NCBI GenBank assembly: GCA_964017195.1
Contig: OZ024894.1
Coordinates: forward strand, 7,185,537-7,249,536
DNA length: 64,000 nt
Reading direction: 5' to 3'
DNA from: Siderastrea radians
Taxonomy: Eukaryota > Cnidaria > Anthozoa > Scleractinia > Rhizangiidae
How positions within the stretch are numbered: the stretch's first letter is position 1; the number at the start of each line of letters is the position of its first letter. The position numbers and the translations under genes are program-made. Positions 22,691-34,600 of the stretch are shown here, piece after piece. The notes beneath the pieces were generated by a model, which worked only from the letters and a program-made list of their open reading frames with translations, searched no databases and was not told the DNA's origin.

Positions 22691-23329
22691 TAGCTACATG
22701 GCATTTCTTAGGGCTTGCCATGGGAGTGACTTCTGAACGAATTCAAACGTTTGGAACCTCAAAATGGTTTAAAACGGTATACAAACAGAAGAAATGATCG
22801 GCAGCGGTTGCGGAGTACCGGAATAAAAAAAAATGCACAAGGTTAAACGTGAACGATTCCCGAAAAAGCGATAAGGTCAGGTTCTGTCGGGCCGACTAGA
22901 AAACCAGATTCGTTAATTTGCACAAAAACGTTGTTAAGAAATCCTCTTTTTTCAGATTTAGCCGGGATCAGTTATCAAAGAATAAGCATTTGCATTTTTA
23001 GGCTTCTACCTCGTAATAAATGACCGTAGTAACACTGAATTAATCACACGGAATGGCTTGAACTGGACCGTTATAGATAAAGACTTGTCTTTTTTTCTGA
23101 ATTTGAAAGAAATTTGTGAGTTTAGCAGATATAAGTGAGCGATGGTCAAATGATCACTTCTTCTGAAAACAATTGTCTGGTAAGTATCCTGAAGATCGGA
23201 TTCTGTGCATTAAGGGAAACTATGCTTACTATTACCGACTGTATACTTCGAGGGAGTCCTTTATCTGTTTTCTATTGTTTTAGTTTGTTTTAAACATTTT
23301 TCCCCCACCAGCCGAGTACCCAAAATCCC
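22691..23329. other. Non-coding stretch, nothing recognised
   Basis: No ORF of note and no repeat recognised between the edge of the satellite array and the older satellite copies downstream. Confidence 0.5.
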
Positions 23330-23615
23330 ATTTTAGCTTTTTATCCAAAGAGTCAAACGTTAGAAGCATCTTGTACAATGTGACAAACAGTACAACAGGA
23401 ATTTCTGCTTTATTAAAATAACTTCTATTTTAAAAGGGTACTTCAGAATTTCAACTAGAGCTGAGCCTCAAAAGTTAGAACCACCTTGTTCGGTATAATA
23501 AAGTGCAACATATTTGAATGAGAAGTCTGTCGACCTTAGGGTTTCATTCAATCTGAAAACTCAAAGGCTAGAACAACCTTTTCCAGCATAATAAACAGTA
23601 CTATAGGTTTAAAAT
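23330..23615 (+). repeat. Highly diverged satellite units
   Basis: Three recurrences of the AAAAGTTAGAACCACCTTGT-like block followed by ATAATAAA and an ACAGTA-like block, at roughly 100-120 bp spacing. They match the 106-bp satellite at reduced identity. Confidence 0.65.
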
Positions 23616-23644
23616 TTTCAATTGTTAGTTTTCGTTAAAATAGT

Positions 23645-23781
23645 CATACGTGAGATACTACCTGTTTTACACACAGGCGGGGTCAAACATCTCGCCTTCG
23701 TTAAACACTAAAGGATAATCGTCGTGAGAACATGAACATTTAATGACCTTCCTTGTGTGTGTTAATACGGCTCTCACGTAT
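23645..23781. repeat. Short imperfect inverted repeat
   Basis: ATACGTGAGATAC...TTTTACACACAGG at the left is matched inversely by CCTTGTGTGTGTTAA...CTCTCACGTAT at the right. Possibly a small MITE; no target duplication was resolved. Confidence 0.4.
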
Positions 23782-23851
23782 TTACTTCAGTCAAACGATC
23801 TTTCACAATTTTTAATGTGGAGAGTACATAATATCCTAAAATCGAGGAAAA

Positions 23852-23883
23852 TCTAAAAAAAAATAAATAAATAAATAAATAAA
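23852..23883 (+). repeat. (AAAT)n microsatellite
   Basis: An A-run followed by about six AAAT units. Confidence 0.85.
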
Positions 23884-23899
23884 TCTTACCGGAATCAGG

Positions 23900-24480
23900 C
23901 GAAGGTGATTTAGAATGGGGAAGATTGAGGCAGATTACGAAACGACGAAACTCGTTCTTTTAAGTTAGGAAGGAAACGAAATTTTTATTATTTAGAGGAA
24001 AAATACCGTCAACAATAGACGTGCTCTAAGCTACAAAAACACCGAAGAGGTGGCAATAAAACCGTGGCCCTATGAAGGAACAATAAGAATGGGTAACACT
24101 GGGAAAGATTAGGAGCGACGACTTGCTTTGTGCTTTAGTTTTGGAAAGGAAGGGAGATCTTTTCTTTAGTCGAAAACCTCAAAATAATAGTTTATTGAGA
24201 TAGAGAAACGCCAAAGAGGTGATAGTAAGCCAGACTGAAAGGCAAGGGATGGTAAGCATTGGGAAGATTGAGACGAACGACAGACTTTGTGCCTTTAAAT
24301 GAAAAGACAGGAAGCCTTTCGTTACGGGATGAATACCTCCAACTAATATGTTTCCTAAGCGTCTGTTTAAAAAAAAAAAAAGAAAAGAAGCCATGAGGTG
24401 ACGGTAAACCACAACGGAAAATTAACAATGGTTAAGATTGCGGAGAAAGATGAAGGTGGATTACGGATGAAGAATTTGAC
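23900..24480. repeat. Degenerate tandem repeat, about 160-185 bp unit
   Basis: The landmark GGGAAGATTGAG and variants falls at about 23921, 24105, 24264 and 24434. Between landmarks come shared blocks: CTTTGTGCTTTA, GAAAGGAAGG, and AAACGCCAAAGAGGTGATAGTAA with variants. About three units with strong divergence and indels. Short ORFs through it are incidental. Confidence 0.65.
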
Positions 24481-25367
24481 ATATGTGGGAAAATTGCACA
24501 AGGCGTGACGTAACCTGTTAAGCCGATCAATATTTATTTCCCTATCGGCTCTTTTCACGACAAAAATCGTATCAAAAAAGCATTTCTTTTCGAAGGGCGT
24601 ACAAAACTTTCAGATACTATTTGAACTGTTCCCTTTTTTGTCCAAGGGCCTATTCAGTTCTCTGAAAATCCCCGACGATAAATAGGAGAGAATTGTAGTT
24701 GAAGAACGATATGTTCTGTTTGGCACAGCAGACATTTAAGAGGAAGTATTTCCCCCCCAACAAAACAAGATATGCGTCGCTGACTGATTTAGGCGTCGCT
24801 GTTTCATGAAAAAAAAAGCCCTTACCCAGTCAATTAGTGCCATAGTGTTGTTTTACTGCAGCTCAGATCAAGTTAAACTTCCTGCCGTGAAAAAAAGGGT
24901 TACAAATAACTTTCGTCAGTTTTATTCTGCGGTAAATTTCTTGTTTGTGTCTGAACAAAGCAATGCTCCATTTCCGCATTTTGTTATCATTGCGGGAAAA
25001 AACCGCTTGTTTTATAGAAGGAAAAGGAAGTAATGTGCGACGACGACGAAATGTTGTCGCCAAACCGTTTCCTCTATCATCTGCTGAATGATTGTTGGGC
25101 GTCACCAAATGAAAATATTTATTTTTCTGGTTCCCCTTAAAATAATAGAAACTCCATCTTGGGTTATGAGGGATTATTTAGTCGCACGGAGGCGGTTATT
25201 CCGCTGAGACGCATGTGACGTATAGAGAATACTTGTTGATGATCGAGTTCAGGAAATTTTGTGAAAAAGGATCTGATTTAAGGGAGAAACACGCACCCAG
25301 TTCACTGAGAACCCTATACAGAGCACTCCCGGTTGCCGGCAGTACTGTTTTCAGTGTTGTCCATTAT
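24481..25367. other. Non-coding stretch, nothing recognised
   Basis: Only short overlapping ORFs in both directions. No domain, splice structure or repeat could be defended. Confidence 0.5.
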
Positions 25368-25948
25368 TTAACCCTTTCCTGTCAGCGTTTTTCCTTAGAA
25401 AAACGCATTTTTTACCGCTAAAGCGGTTTTTTAAGTGCTATGTTGCGAAATGTCACTAAACTTTGCTACAAAAGCGTTTTCTTACAATTTGCCTAAATAT
25501 TGAGCCAGCTTCTGTTGTAAATTGTACAATATTTTGCTTTCACGCTTGCGCATAAGCCAAAAAGTGGATTTGTGTTTTTTTTTTGCGGATTCATTTCCAA
25601 TTTTTTTCTCGCTTCTTTTGCTTTCCTTTTTCTCTCCCTTTCTTTTCTCTTTGTCTTCTGCCCTTTATCCCCTTTCTATCCACTGAAACAGTTTTGGCCT
25701 CAGCCCTTCTAAAAACCTGGAAATGGAACATTGATCAACTAGGTGACGTGGCCTATTTTACCACCAACTAAATTGGACACGTTTTTCTCTGGTATAGCTC
25801 TGCCAGAATTTGGTCGATATTCAAAATGGACACACGTATGGATGGATCTGTCCTTGCTGTGTTAGCTGCTTATCAAAACAATCAGGTGACGTCAAAACTG
25901 TTGACGTCACAAGTGGCTCAATGGTTCCCGACTTCAACGTCGGGATGG
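25368..25948 (+). repeat. Dispersed repeat family X, copy A
   Basis: Starts at TTAACCCTTTC and matches, inverted, the segment 34925-35394. Shared blocks include the pyrimidine tract near 25600-25680, CCACTGAAACAGTTTTGGCC versus its counterpart, TTGATCAACTAGGTGAC, and TCGATATTCAAAATGGACAC. Both copies also encode a similar short peptide around WSIFKMDTR...AVLA-YQNN. The TTAA edge hints at a piggyBac-type origin, but the other border is not defined. Confidence 0.7.
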
Positions 25949-26021
25949 GAAATACAACTCCTGACCGAAAGGAGATAAGTAACATTATAATTTATAATCA
26001 GTCATTCGAATTAGAGCCCGG

Positions 26022-26100
26022 GCGCTAATTTACTTTTAGCTCAAAGGAGGGCGCTTACTAGAGGGAGCGCTTACTAGGGAGGGGGCGCTAATTTCTTTTT
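26022..26100. repeat. GCGCTTACTAG-type short repeat cluster
   Basis: GGGCGCTAATTT, GGGCGCTTACTAG, GAGCGCTTACTAG and GGGGCGCTAATTT follow each other within 80 bp. They resemble a terminal fragment of a GCGC-rich MITE, distinct from the one at 38392-38941. Confidence 0.45.
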
Positions 26101-26494
26101 TAACAAGATAAACGCACCATGTGTTAACGATACGGGTTCGTATAGACACAATAGCATTCGCTTGTCTATTCCAAGTATATATTTTCAATACGATTTATTT
26201 CAGATGAGAAAGACGACCATATAGACCACACAATAGGCCGTCTTGTGACTATTTTTCAAAGTGAGGCCTCGTGGAAAATCTTTCACGTGAAAATGAGTTT
26301 TATCTGCATGTGAATGAGAACTCATTTTCATATGAAAGGCTATCACCAAGACTCGCTTTGAAAAAGAGGTATAAGACAATTCAGGAATGGCCTAGTCACT
26401 GTATAGTTAGTCTATATCAGCGTCTTCAATGTCACTTTGCAGCAGGGGCGTTTATTGGAACGTTGCAATATGCCAATCTTTCCCTCCTTATCCG

Positions 26495-26701
26495 TTAAGC
26501 CCCAATATCAACATGTCTGCGGTTCTCCTCACTGTCCTCCATATATTTCTTGTGGTACTAGTTGGGAGAATTTGCACAAACATCAAGACATTTTGTCTTT
26601 GGTGATCATTTCCTTTATTCTCGTAACCTGTATGTTTGATTAAGTAGTGATATTGTAAGGAGAAGTTGGATGCTTGTCACTATTGGGTCTTAAATGTTTA
26701 A
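26495..26701. mobile_element. piggyBac-type MITE, copy 2
   Basis: A diverged copy of the element at 5532-5745 with the same order of internal blocks (ATCAACATG, GTTGGGAGAA, AACATCAAGA, GGTGATCATTTCC, AACCTGTATG). It ends at TTAA on the right; the left end is shortened to TTAAGCCCC. Confidence 0.65.
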
Positions 26702-28539
26702 CTCAAGATATCGATCTCCCAGACCACACCAGCTCGCAATTTTTGTGTTCGTTCCAATCCCTTTTTGGGCCGCCGCGTTTCAACTTCCGCTACTGTTCGA
26801 ACCGTTTGCAACCTCGGTATTTTCAAGATGTCAATTATATCAGTTGCATCGTTCAGCCTGAGAAAAATAAAATAAAAAATAAATCAATTAGTAAGCAAAA
26901 TTCAAATGTAGGCAAAATAGCTGGACTGACTGACTGATCTGAAAATCAAATGAAACATATTTACCTCGGTTATTAATTTTCTGCTGATAATCCGGGTTCA
27001 TAAAAGTATTCAGTATTCCATGCACATATAGTCCGGGATCGGATATTCGAACTTGAAAATTCTAAGGAATTTCCAACAAAGAACGTGTTTATTCTTATTT
27101 ACGCTGGTCATTGTTATCCCGCTTTATGAATATAACAAAATACATGGAATATAAATTTTCATTCGAAAGAAAGCAATACTGTCTTACTCCTATAAACCAA
27201 AAACTCGCCCAAAACAACCCAATTAGTCCTGCATGCCTATTCTCCAAGCTAATCCAAAACAAAATTCTACAAGTTTTAATTAAGCTTTGTCCGTTCATTC
27301 TGCTATTGAGGGCAGAATAAAAAAAACAACTTTACACTATTCAAACACATTACTATTTGTCTTTTCTTTCTGAAGAGAGAACAGGTCCCAAAGGAACTCC
27401 AGTACCTTCAATTCCGAACATTTCTATTCCATTGACGTTCAAAATGTTTACTACCCAAAATAGCGAAATTGTGAGAAATTACACAACGTATTAGGACTCG
27501 GAACAAAAATGCAATTGGAAAGTTAAGTCTGTGATCTTACTTTTAAGATCAGCGCGTTGATCTGCAGCTTGTAGATATGCAAACAAATTTATTTTAATAA
27601 TTGAAGTAGAAATTGAGCCGAAGAATAATAACTGGAACAAAATAAGCACGAGCGAAACATCGCCCGCCGAGATTTCCATTTAAAGATTCTAATGAATTTC
27701 TTTATAGAATACCAATGGTTGGTCTTATTTATTTTGGCTTTCTTGGCGCATATTTCAGGTGAATTCTTTTGTAGCATTTGCTTGGCGCGTACATGAGGAG
27801 ACAACAAACCTAATATCGTTGTGAGTTCACATTAAGCGAGGTGTTTATTAACAACATTTACCGTGTGTTTTTGCTTTAACCGACGTGGAAACTCCTTGAA
27901 AAACAGCTGTATTTTGTTTGTGTCTTCTCACTCTTTTTAAAACTCTAGCGAAATCCATTCTAACGTCAATAAATTATTGATTTCCCCAAGGCATATGTCA
28001 GTGCTGAATTATTAACATTAACAGGATAGCAAATATTGAGGAAAAATTTCCCCTCAAGTTAAAAAGAAGAGAAGAAGAATATGCCCGTTTGTTGACTTGC
28101 AACCTGAAAAATACATAGGCAAGGAAGTGAAATAACAGCAAAATATTTCATTGAGAAGTTGTGTTTTTTCGTGGGTGTTATTGTTCCATCGAATGTTTGT
28201 GAACTGTAAACCCAACTGCCTTCTTTCGACCAATCGTCTCTGTTTGAAGCGAGCTTAATTGGTGCAAATCATTCGGCGCGTTACTTCTTAGCTCAGCCGG
28301 CTTTTGTTAGTTGCCCTAAATTTGCATACGCGACATTCAATTTTCTGCCGCGTATAGGATTTTGTTCTTTAATCTAAGGGCCAGTATTTCAAACAAGTGA
28401 CAGCATCAGTAAGGACTGCTTTAATCGCATTTGCTACGGAATATTACTGAGAAAGGAAATGGGGAAAAACTGAAAGTCAGTCTTCGGCGATGTAGATTCC
28501 AACCAGTTTATCGAAAAGCCAGGACAACTAAAGCCTGAC
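26702..28539. other. Upstream region of the first DRAM-like gene
   Basis: No coding sequence was recognised. It must contain the promoter and 5' UTR of the gene starting at 28540, but no TATA box or initiator could be assigned with confidence. Confidence 0.4.
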
Positions 28540-31500
28540 ATGGCCATGTTCAGTGACTTATCTCTTGGATATGGCTACCTTCCAATTTGCTGGGCGCTTT
28601 TTACGTCTTTCACGTTTCTCCTTTGCTACGGAATTGCCGTGTCGCAAGATCACATTTACCCGTTTGTGCCCGCAATAAGTGACACGGCAGCGCGGATCCC
28701 CGAAGCAAACATCTTCTCGGAGCTTTTCAATTTCTCCGTGGTTTTGATGGCTCTCAGTCTGATTGTTCGCTATCTTCAGTTTGAAATGTTAACCAAGGGT
28801 TTGGACTCGCCAGATTTTCTTCTCAGCCGTTTGAATAAGATTGGCTTGGGCTGTGGCCTTGTCAGCGCATTCGGTGGCACAATCATCGCTAACTTTCCCT
28901 CCAACGAGGTAGGTTAAAATGTCCAATTTCCTAGTTTTTATTCGCCTGTTTATAACTTATAGAAATTCTCTCTTATCTAGATTTCAAGACAGCCCTTTTC
29001 CTTTCCCAATAAATTTCACCTATTAATCGGGAAGTATTGTATTTGGGATGTTGACTTACTATTTACAGCGGGAGATTTCTGCGATTACTTCGAAACCACC
29101 CTTTCAAAAAAGAACAAAATACATTAAAAGACCACGAGCGAAACGTCGATTTTGTTTCTTAGTCTATCAATTTAATTGTCAATTTCTGCATTTGCTGATG
29201 TAAAAGTACACAAATCTATGATACTTTCGGTAACATTGTTTTAATGAAAATATCAGTGGAATACAGTGATAAACTTGAATTTATTCAATTTCATACACCC
29301 CGATTGGTTTTGCTTTGATTCCAGCTGTAAATACACAAACAGCCCTGTCGTTTTTTTTTCTATTATACAAATGCAAATTAAGTTAAATATAATTCTCTCT
29401 CTTAGTAACTAACTTGATTTAAAACTCAGATAACACTTGGGGTCGCACGAATGTGTTTTCCCTGACAGTCCTGACAAGCTTCCGTGACGCATTTTATGTC
29501 TACAGAAAATCAGTTGAAAAAACACTTTATGAAATAATACAATATAAAACTGGATGAAACATCCTTCGATTCTTGAGGCATGTTTTCATTCTGTCGATCC
29601 TTCCAGTGAGCTAAGGATGTTTGTAAAAATAATTTTTAAAAATAGGAATAACGCCATTTTCTTGTAATCACTCCGAGACAGTTTTCAAGTGCTGCAAAAA
29701 TTTAAAAAGTTCAATTTGGAAAGCGTGTTACTTTTGACTCCACTTAACACTGATATATTGAAATTCACAGAAAAAGATAAAAGTGCTTAAATTATGCGCT
29801 GTTGCATTAGTGTTGTCAAATGATAAATCGGTAGATATAAGACCGATAGCGACGTCAATATGGCGGAATGCTGGCAGAAATTTTTTTGCGAGATAAAGCG
29901 GTAAATACGTGAATGAGGTCAATATGGCGGGATTTTGGCTGGATAATAAATCAGTAAATAATGGAGATATAATTGACCATGAATGGGGTCAATATGGTGG
30001 GATATTGGTCAATTTCTTTCTACTAATAAAACGTTTTGATAAAATCATTGCTATCATGTAACGACGATCGTTCAAGCTTGAAACTAATGAAATCAGCTCT
30101 AAAAAGGCGCTTTCAAGGTCAATTCTGGTACTGACAGATTCTTAGACTCGGCCGAGTTTAAATTAACCAGAACGACCAGAATACAACTTCCGGACTGAAA
30201 CATGGCCTGTTTCAGTCTGTCCAAATGCCAGATTGGTTAGGCGATAAAACAATTTTTGCGAATTAAATTTGTTATCCAGTGACTTTTGACGAATTACAAA
30301 GTCGCAAGAACGACGGTTCTATAAATCTATTAATGCGAGCTTTGTTGATGACAACATTCAGCTCTCAGAAGAAAGTAGGCCTTCGTCTCACAACGCGTCA
30401 TATCAGTCGTCTTGATAACTCGTATTTTAGTGCCGGTATTTTAGGTCTTATCCCCTATGCATAAAATAAGGGATTTCTTTGCCTCTCCCACACTCCATAC
30501 AAATTCCTGACATTCTGTTAACTCCTCCAATTTGAAGAAGAGATGCATGGGACCTTGGAAGCGTTACACAGCTGAGTTGGACATTCAAGTAACAAAACAC
30601 AAAGTTAACGAAGGCAAAGACTGTGTCTTGCGTTAACACAAAACCCGGGGTATCCAATCGATGGAAACCGATGATCGGAAAACCAATCGATCAATCGATA
30701 TCAATCGATAAAATTAGTTAATTGGTATCGATTGGTATCGGACAATCGATGATCAATCGATAACCACAAAAAAACCGTTCATCGATTGCTATCGATTAGC
30801 GCAACAAACTCGAACAGACGTCACGCACGCTACCTGTCCGATCATCCGCCATTTTTAGGAAGCCCTGGGGACGAAATTGGTAAAACAATTCCGACCCAGT
30901 CTCAATACTCAAAAAGAAAGAGCGAGAGCTAAGAAAGGAAGGCAGCGCCAATGACATGACGGTGACACTGCTGCGCGAGGCACTCGTTGAAATGAACTTG
31001 ACGTATCGCAAAAACGAAAAAAAAACAGAGTTGGTGAGGAAAGTCAAAGAGGCAAGATCCGTCACAATCGATGTCACCCATGATTGTGATAGCGTTTCCG
31101 AACATACTACGAAATCGAGCAGGAAAACACCAAAACTAAAATGGCCCATCGTTTACTACTATGATAAAAAAAGGGACGTCTTTTTTATCTTTTGCTGCAT
31201 ATTTTATTTCTTTTACACACAATTGGCGCCTTCATAGATTTTTTAGTTTGTATGTATGTGATCTCTGTTTTAAGCACGATTAGGTTCGTTATCGTCAGGC
31301 TAGGTATTGCTGCTTTATTCATTATTTTGCAACAACTCATGCTGTTGTTGTTGGCAATTTCGTTGTTTGCCAAAGTACAACTTCTGTTAGCAGAATTTTT
31401 CTGTGAAGGCACAATGCAACCCCTTTGCGTTTTTTGAAGTCTGTAGTATTGGCCCATGTCCGCACGTATTAAATAGTTTTCCACTTTGGATAACGTTTTC

Positions 31501-32602
31501 AAACTTCAAACGTTTCTGTTTTTGGTTAACGTTTTCATGGGATACGTGTGGACGGGAGGCAAGAACGGAAACAAGCTTTTGAGTTGTCAAAGGAAAACGG
31601 ATGCCTGTAGACGGGGCGTTGAAGAGAAAGAAGAGAGTATTGTTCTCCTGTTAACGTTCAAAGCATTAAAATGAAATGTGTTTACAATTACTGCGTACAA
31701 AGATGTGTTGTTTATACGCCGATTCCGTCAGCTTGTAGATTTTGAAACGTGACGAAATTTGCAACCAATCGATACCAATCGATATCAATTTATCTATCGA
31801 TTGTTATTGAAAATCGATGCCAATCGATAACCACACGAATCTTCGCCATCGATTGGTCATCGATTATCAATATCAATCGATTAATTGATATCGATTGGTA
31901 TTGATTGACATCGATTGTCATCGATTATCGATTTCATCGATTGGATACCCCGGGCACAAAAGCCTGTAAAAGGTCATTTTCCTTAGGTCCTTATGTCCAT
32001 TTTCACAATTATTTGTCTTTCCAAACGCGTACTTTGATACATTTTGAATTGCTTTTGATCCTTTTTAAATCTCACTTATTTCGTCATGTAGAAACAAAAA
32101 AGAAACCGTTAAACTCAGTCATTGCTTGTTTCATTCACAGGAACTGGACGGCATGATTTACGTACACGATGCAGGCGCAGTTCTCTTATTTGGCAGCGGT
32201 GCCCTGTATTGCTGGGTCCAGTCTTCGCTCACTTACAAGCTGACGCAGCTTGGCATGAGTTCTCCGTTCCTCTTCACGATTCGCTTCATTCTGACATGCG
32301 TCATAACCGTCTTCGGCACGATTTTCTTCGTGGCGGAACTGTTCGCCTACGAAGAATTTCGTCACCAGTCCAAACACGTGGTCGCCAACTGGGAACCGTC
32401 GGACCCAGCCTACAGCATCCACGTTCTTAGCAATGTTGGCGAGTGGATTGCAGCACTGTGCTTTGGTTTGTTTGGTATCACGTTTTTTGAGGAATTCCAG
32501 AAGATTTCTTTGCACGTGGAATGCAGCGAGAAGTCTGCACCGGAACGCCAGAGAAGCCCTTTGCTGGAGTATGCTAATATTAACAGTGGAGACGAAGAGT
32601 AA
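28540..32602 (+). CDS. DRAM-like autophagy modulator (Frag1/DRAM/Sfk1 family), gene 1, two coding exons
   Basis: Coding exons are 28540-28908 and 32141-32602. The donor is GAG|gtaggt, the acceptor ttcattcacag|GAA, phase 0, giving 276 aa. Six hydrophobic segments are visible: residues about 14-36, 62-80, 98-117, then D-A-G-A-V-L-L-F-G-S-G-A-L-Y, F-T-I-R-F-I-L-T-C-V and the last around G-E-W-I-A-A-L-C-F. Family hallmarks are the first luminal loop with PAISDTAARIPE, the NF at the end of segment three, VHDAGA and the closing FQKISLHVE. DRAM proteins sit in lysosomal/endosomal membranes and modulate autophagy. The length fits DRAM1/DRAM2 (about 240-270 aa). The first ATG is used; a second Met lies two codons later. 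A related gene follows at 37694. Annotation to family level is firm; assignment to DRAM1 or DRAM2 is not attempted. Confidence 0.9.
29854..30005 (+). repeat. Imperfect tandem repeat, 64-70 bp, in the intron of DRAM-like gene 1
   Basis: GTCAATATGGCGG or GTCAATATGGTGG recurs at 29854, 29918 and 29988. Each is preceded by a GATAAATCGGTAAATA-like block. Confidence 0.6.
30644..31954. mobile_element. 1.3-kb DNA transposon with ATCGAT subterminal repeats
   Basis: It lies in the intron of DRAM-like gene 1. The terminal inverted repeats are perfect for 20 bp (CCCGGGGTATCCAATCGATG). A 7-bp duplication CACAAAA flanks them (30637-30643 and 31955-31961). Both subterminal regions, 30655-30800 and 31765-31950, are packed with ATCGAT/ATCGATTGG motifs in both orientations, likely transposase-binding sites. 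The interior holds a 93-codon ORF with a SAP-like motif but no transposase core, so the copy is non-autonomous. Superfamily unknown: the 7-bp duplication and CCCGGGG ends do not match a type I recognise. Confidence 0.85.
30956..31237 (+). CDS. SAP-motif ORF inside the intronic transposon (93 aa, likely remnant)
   Basis: The N-terminal 35 residues (VTLLREALVEMNL...KKTELVRKVKEA) fit the SAP helix-turn-helix pattern, a short DNA-binding motif of chromatin proteins and several eukaryotic transposases. The residues after about 60 are low-complexity and aromatic-rich, suggesting run-off into non-coding sequence. The ORF lies entirely between the inverted repeats at 30644 and 31954, so it probably marks the start of a lost transposase gene rather than a host exon. 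Whether it is translated is unknown. Confidence 0.45.
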   Translation: MTVTLLREALVEMNLTYRKNEKKTELVRKVKEARSVTIDVTHDCDSVSEHTTKSSRKTPKLKWPIVYYYDKKRDVFFIFCCIFYFFYTQLAPS

Positions 32603-32619
32603 TTATTCTGAATATCAAT

Positions 32620-32625
32620 AATAAA
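32620..32625 (+). terminator. Polyadenylation signal of DRAM-like gene 1
   Basis: AATAAA, 18 bp after the stop codon. Further ATTTCAATAAA-type signals follow near 32680, so the 3' end may be heterogeneous. Confidence 0.55.
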
Positions 32626-32699
32626 CATTTAGTTAAACATTCCGCAGTTCAAATATATGAATTTCATATATTCATAATTTCAATAAACATTTAATAGTT

Positions 32700-33240
32700 A
32701 TTGATAAATGTACGTGTCAATATTGAGAGTACCCTTTCTCCTCGAATAATTGCCAGGAATGATTTGGTCCAAAAGAGGAAGATAAGGTCCAGGGGCAACT
32801 GTCTTGGTGAGACTCGAAAAAGGAACGATTAAATGATTGGTGGTTATTCGAGGAACAACGGTATTCGCAAGACTATGTTTTTTCTTTTTTTAAATAGAAA
32901 TAGTTTGGAATAATTTAAAATTTGATATCAGGAGCTCCTGCTTGATTTTAAATAATATTTATTTAATTTCAATTCCTAATTTATTTATTTATGAGACACT
33001 CAGTATGTAGAGGTATTAAAATGTGTTTAAAGATAAATGGGGATAGTCAGTGACAACAACGATATTAGAAAGAATTTTTTGTAAGCTTGTTTTGGGGGTA
33101 AAAGGGAAAAGAGACAAGACAGGAAAATTGGCATGAAAATAGCACAAATAGACTTGATTCGTTTGTTTTGCACCTTTTCCCCAGTGCAAATCTATAGAAA
33201 AATTAATTCTTCGTTTGAATCGCATAATTTGAAGTAAAGC
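32700..33240. other. Non-coding stretch, nothing recognised
   Basis: AT-rich spacer downstream of DRAM-like gene 1; ORFs are short and featureless. Confidence 0.5.
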
Positions 33241-33372
33241 CCAGGAGGCCAGTTTCACAAAAACCTCCTAAGTTAAGATGTGTCATAAGTATTGTTGGCA
33301 AACAAAAGGCTATTTCTAAGAAACAAACTTAAAATTCATCTTAGCTCAGGAAAGCTTCGTGAATCCCACCCC
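33240..33372. mobile_element. Possible small MITE
   Basis: The left GGCCAGTTTCACAAAAACC...AAGTTAAGATG is mirrored by the inverse of CATCTTAGCTCAGG...CTTCGTGAATCCCACC. Arms are about 35 bp and imperfect. No target duplication was resolved. Confidence 0.45.
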
Positions 33373-34216
33373 TGGAAAGGAAATTTGTGTGTTGTCAGGG
33401 AAAATAGTCATGGTACTTACGAAATTCATGGAGGGCTGGCACCCTCATGTCAATAGTTCAATAGCAAATTTTCAAGAGTTTATTTGGTCCGAATGTAATT
33501 TTGAGATTAACTGATAACTTTTATTGTTGTCTTAGGGTTTATTGGGAATCTTCTGGGATTGTTGCTCAGTTAACCTCGATCCCTGTTGATTTATATTTAT
33601 TTTGTTGCACAAAGCCTAAGAATTTTAACTCAATTTATTTTTTTGGTTTATCAGAATTTAATGAAATTATTTTATTTTTCGGCATCAAGAAACAAAAACA
33701 AAACAAAGAAAAAAGAACAATGCCGCAATGTATTCATAGTTTGTACGGTCAAGAGAGAAGACTCGAACTCGCTCACGTGTTCAGTACCTCTACTGTCCCT
33801 ACTGCCGGGTTCGCTCCATTGTTCAGGGACTACGCATTCGTGGTAGTTTTCAAGTAAACTTGTGACTTTGCATAATGTGCGTTTTCCAATAAACTAGAGT
33901 TCTCCTACTATGTAGACTTAGTCCGAAATAAGTCCCAAAAAAGCTCTACACCATGCATGAGCAAACTCGGGGAGGACTTCGCAACTGGGTAAATTTCGTT
34001 GAGACTCGTAGTTATAATAGTGCACTTAATTGTAACGGTATTAGATAAAACATTTCGGTGAAATATGTGTCTGGTGAATATATTAAGTTGCAGTCGTAAC
34101 TCTCCCAATAATCGTCCAATTAGCAAGAGGAAAACCTCGTCAAATATGAATCTTGTAAAGGAAGAGTCTCCCTTGTTCAACTCCCATTTCCCTCTTATTC
34201 AGGTGAAAAAATCGTC
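33373..34216. other. Non-coding stretch, nothing recognised
   Basis: ORFs at 33501-33857 and 33908-34180 carry no recognisable motif and are A/T biased; not called as genes. Confidence 0.5.
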
Positions 34217-34428
34217 TTGACCCTTTCACTCCCAGAGTCAGTCATGCAGACATTAAGGTGATTTTAACTTCGAAGTCTGTGGATGAAATCCTATGATGTG
34301 ACCATCCATAGGAAACCTCGTTAACAGTACTTTCACACGGTACTGTTTATATATAAGTATTTTACAAAATGAAATTGAGATTTGTCTTGAATTTTGGTTT
34401 TAGGCACTCTTGGGAGTGAAAGGGTTAA
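34217..34428. mobile_element. piggyBac-type MITE, second family
   Basis: Ends CCCTTTCACTCCCA and the inverse of TGGGAGTGAAAGGG, with TTAA on the right and TTGA (one change) on the left. A half-copy with the same AACCCTTTCACTCC start lies at about 42075. Confidence 0.7.
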
Positions 34429-34454
34429 GTTCAGTGTAGACAAGTGTCACAAGT

Positions 34455-34600
34455 ACAGTCAAACCTCTCGTGACGGACGTCTCTATAATCCAGACAGTTC
34501 TCTTGGTCCAAAGGAGACCACACTGTTCAAATCAACTCTTCCTGTGTAATACAGACACCTCCATAATACGGACTCTCATCCCTGTCTCGGTTAAATTAAT
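34455..34600. repeat. Fragment resembling a pogo/Tc1-type MITE end
   Basis: ACAGTCAAACCTCTCGTGAC followed by GGACGTCTCTATAATCCAGAC resembles the CAGTCAAACCTCT-type ends of pogo-like elements. The opposite end was not found. Confidence 0.35.
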
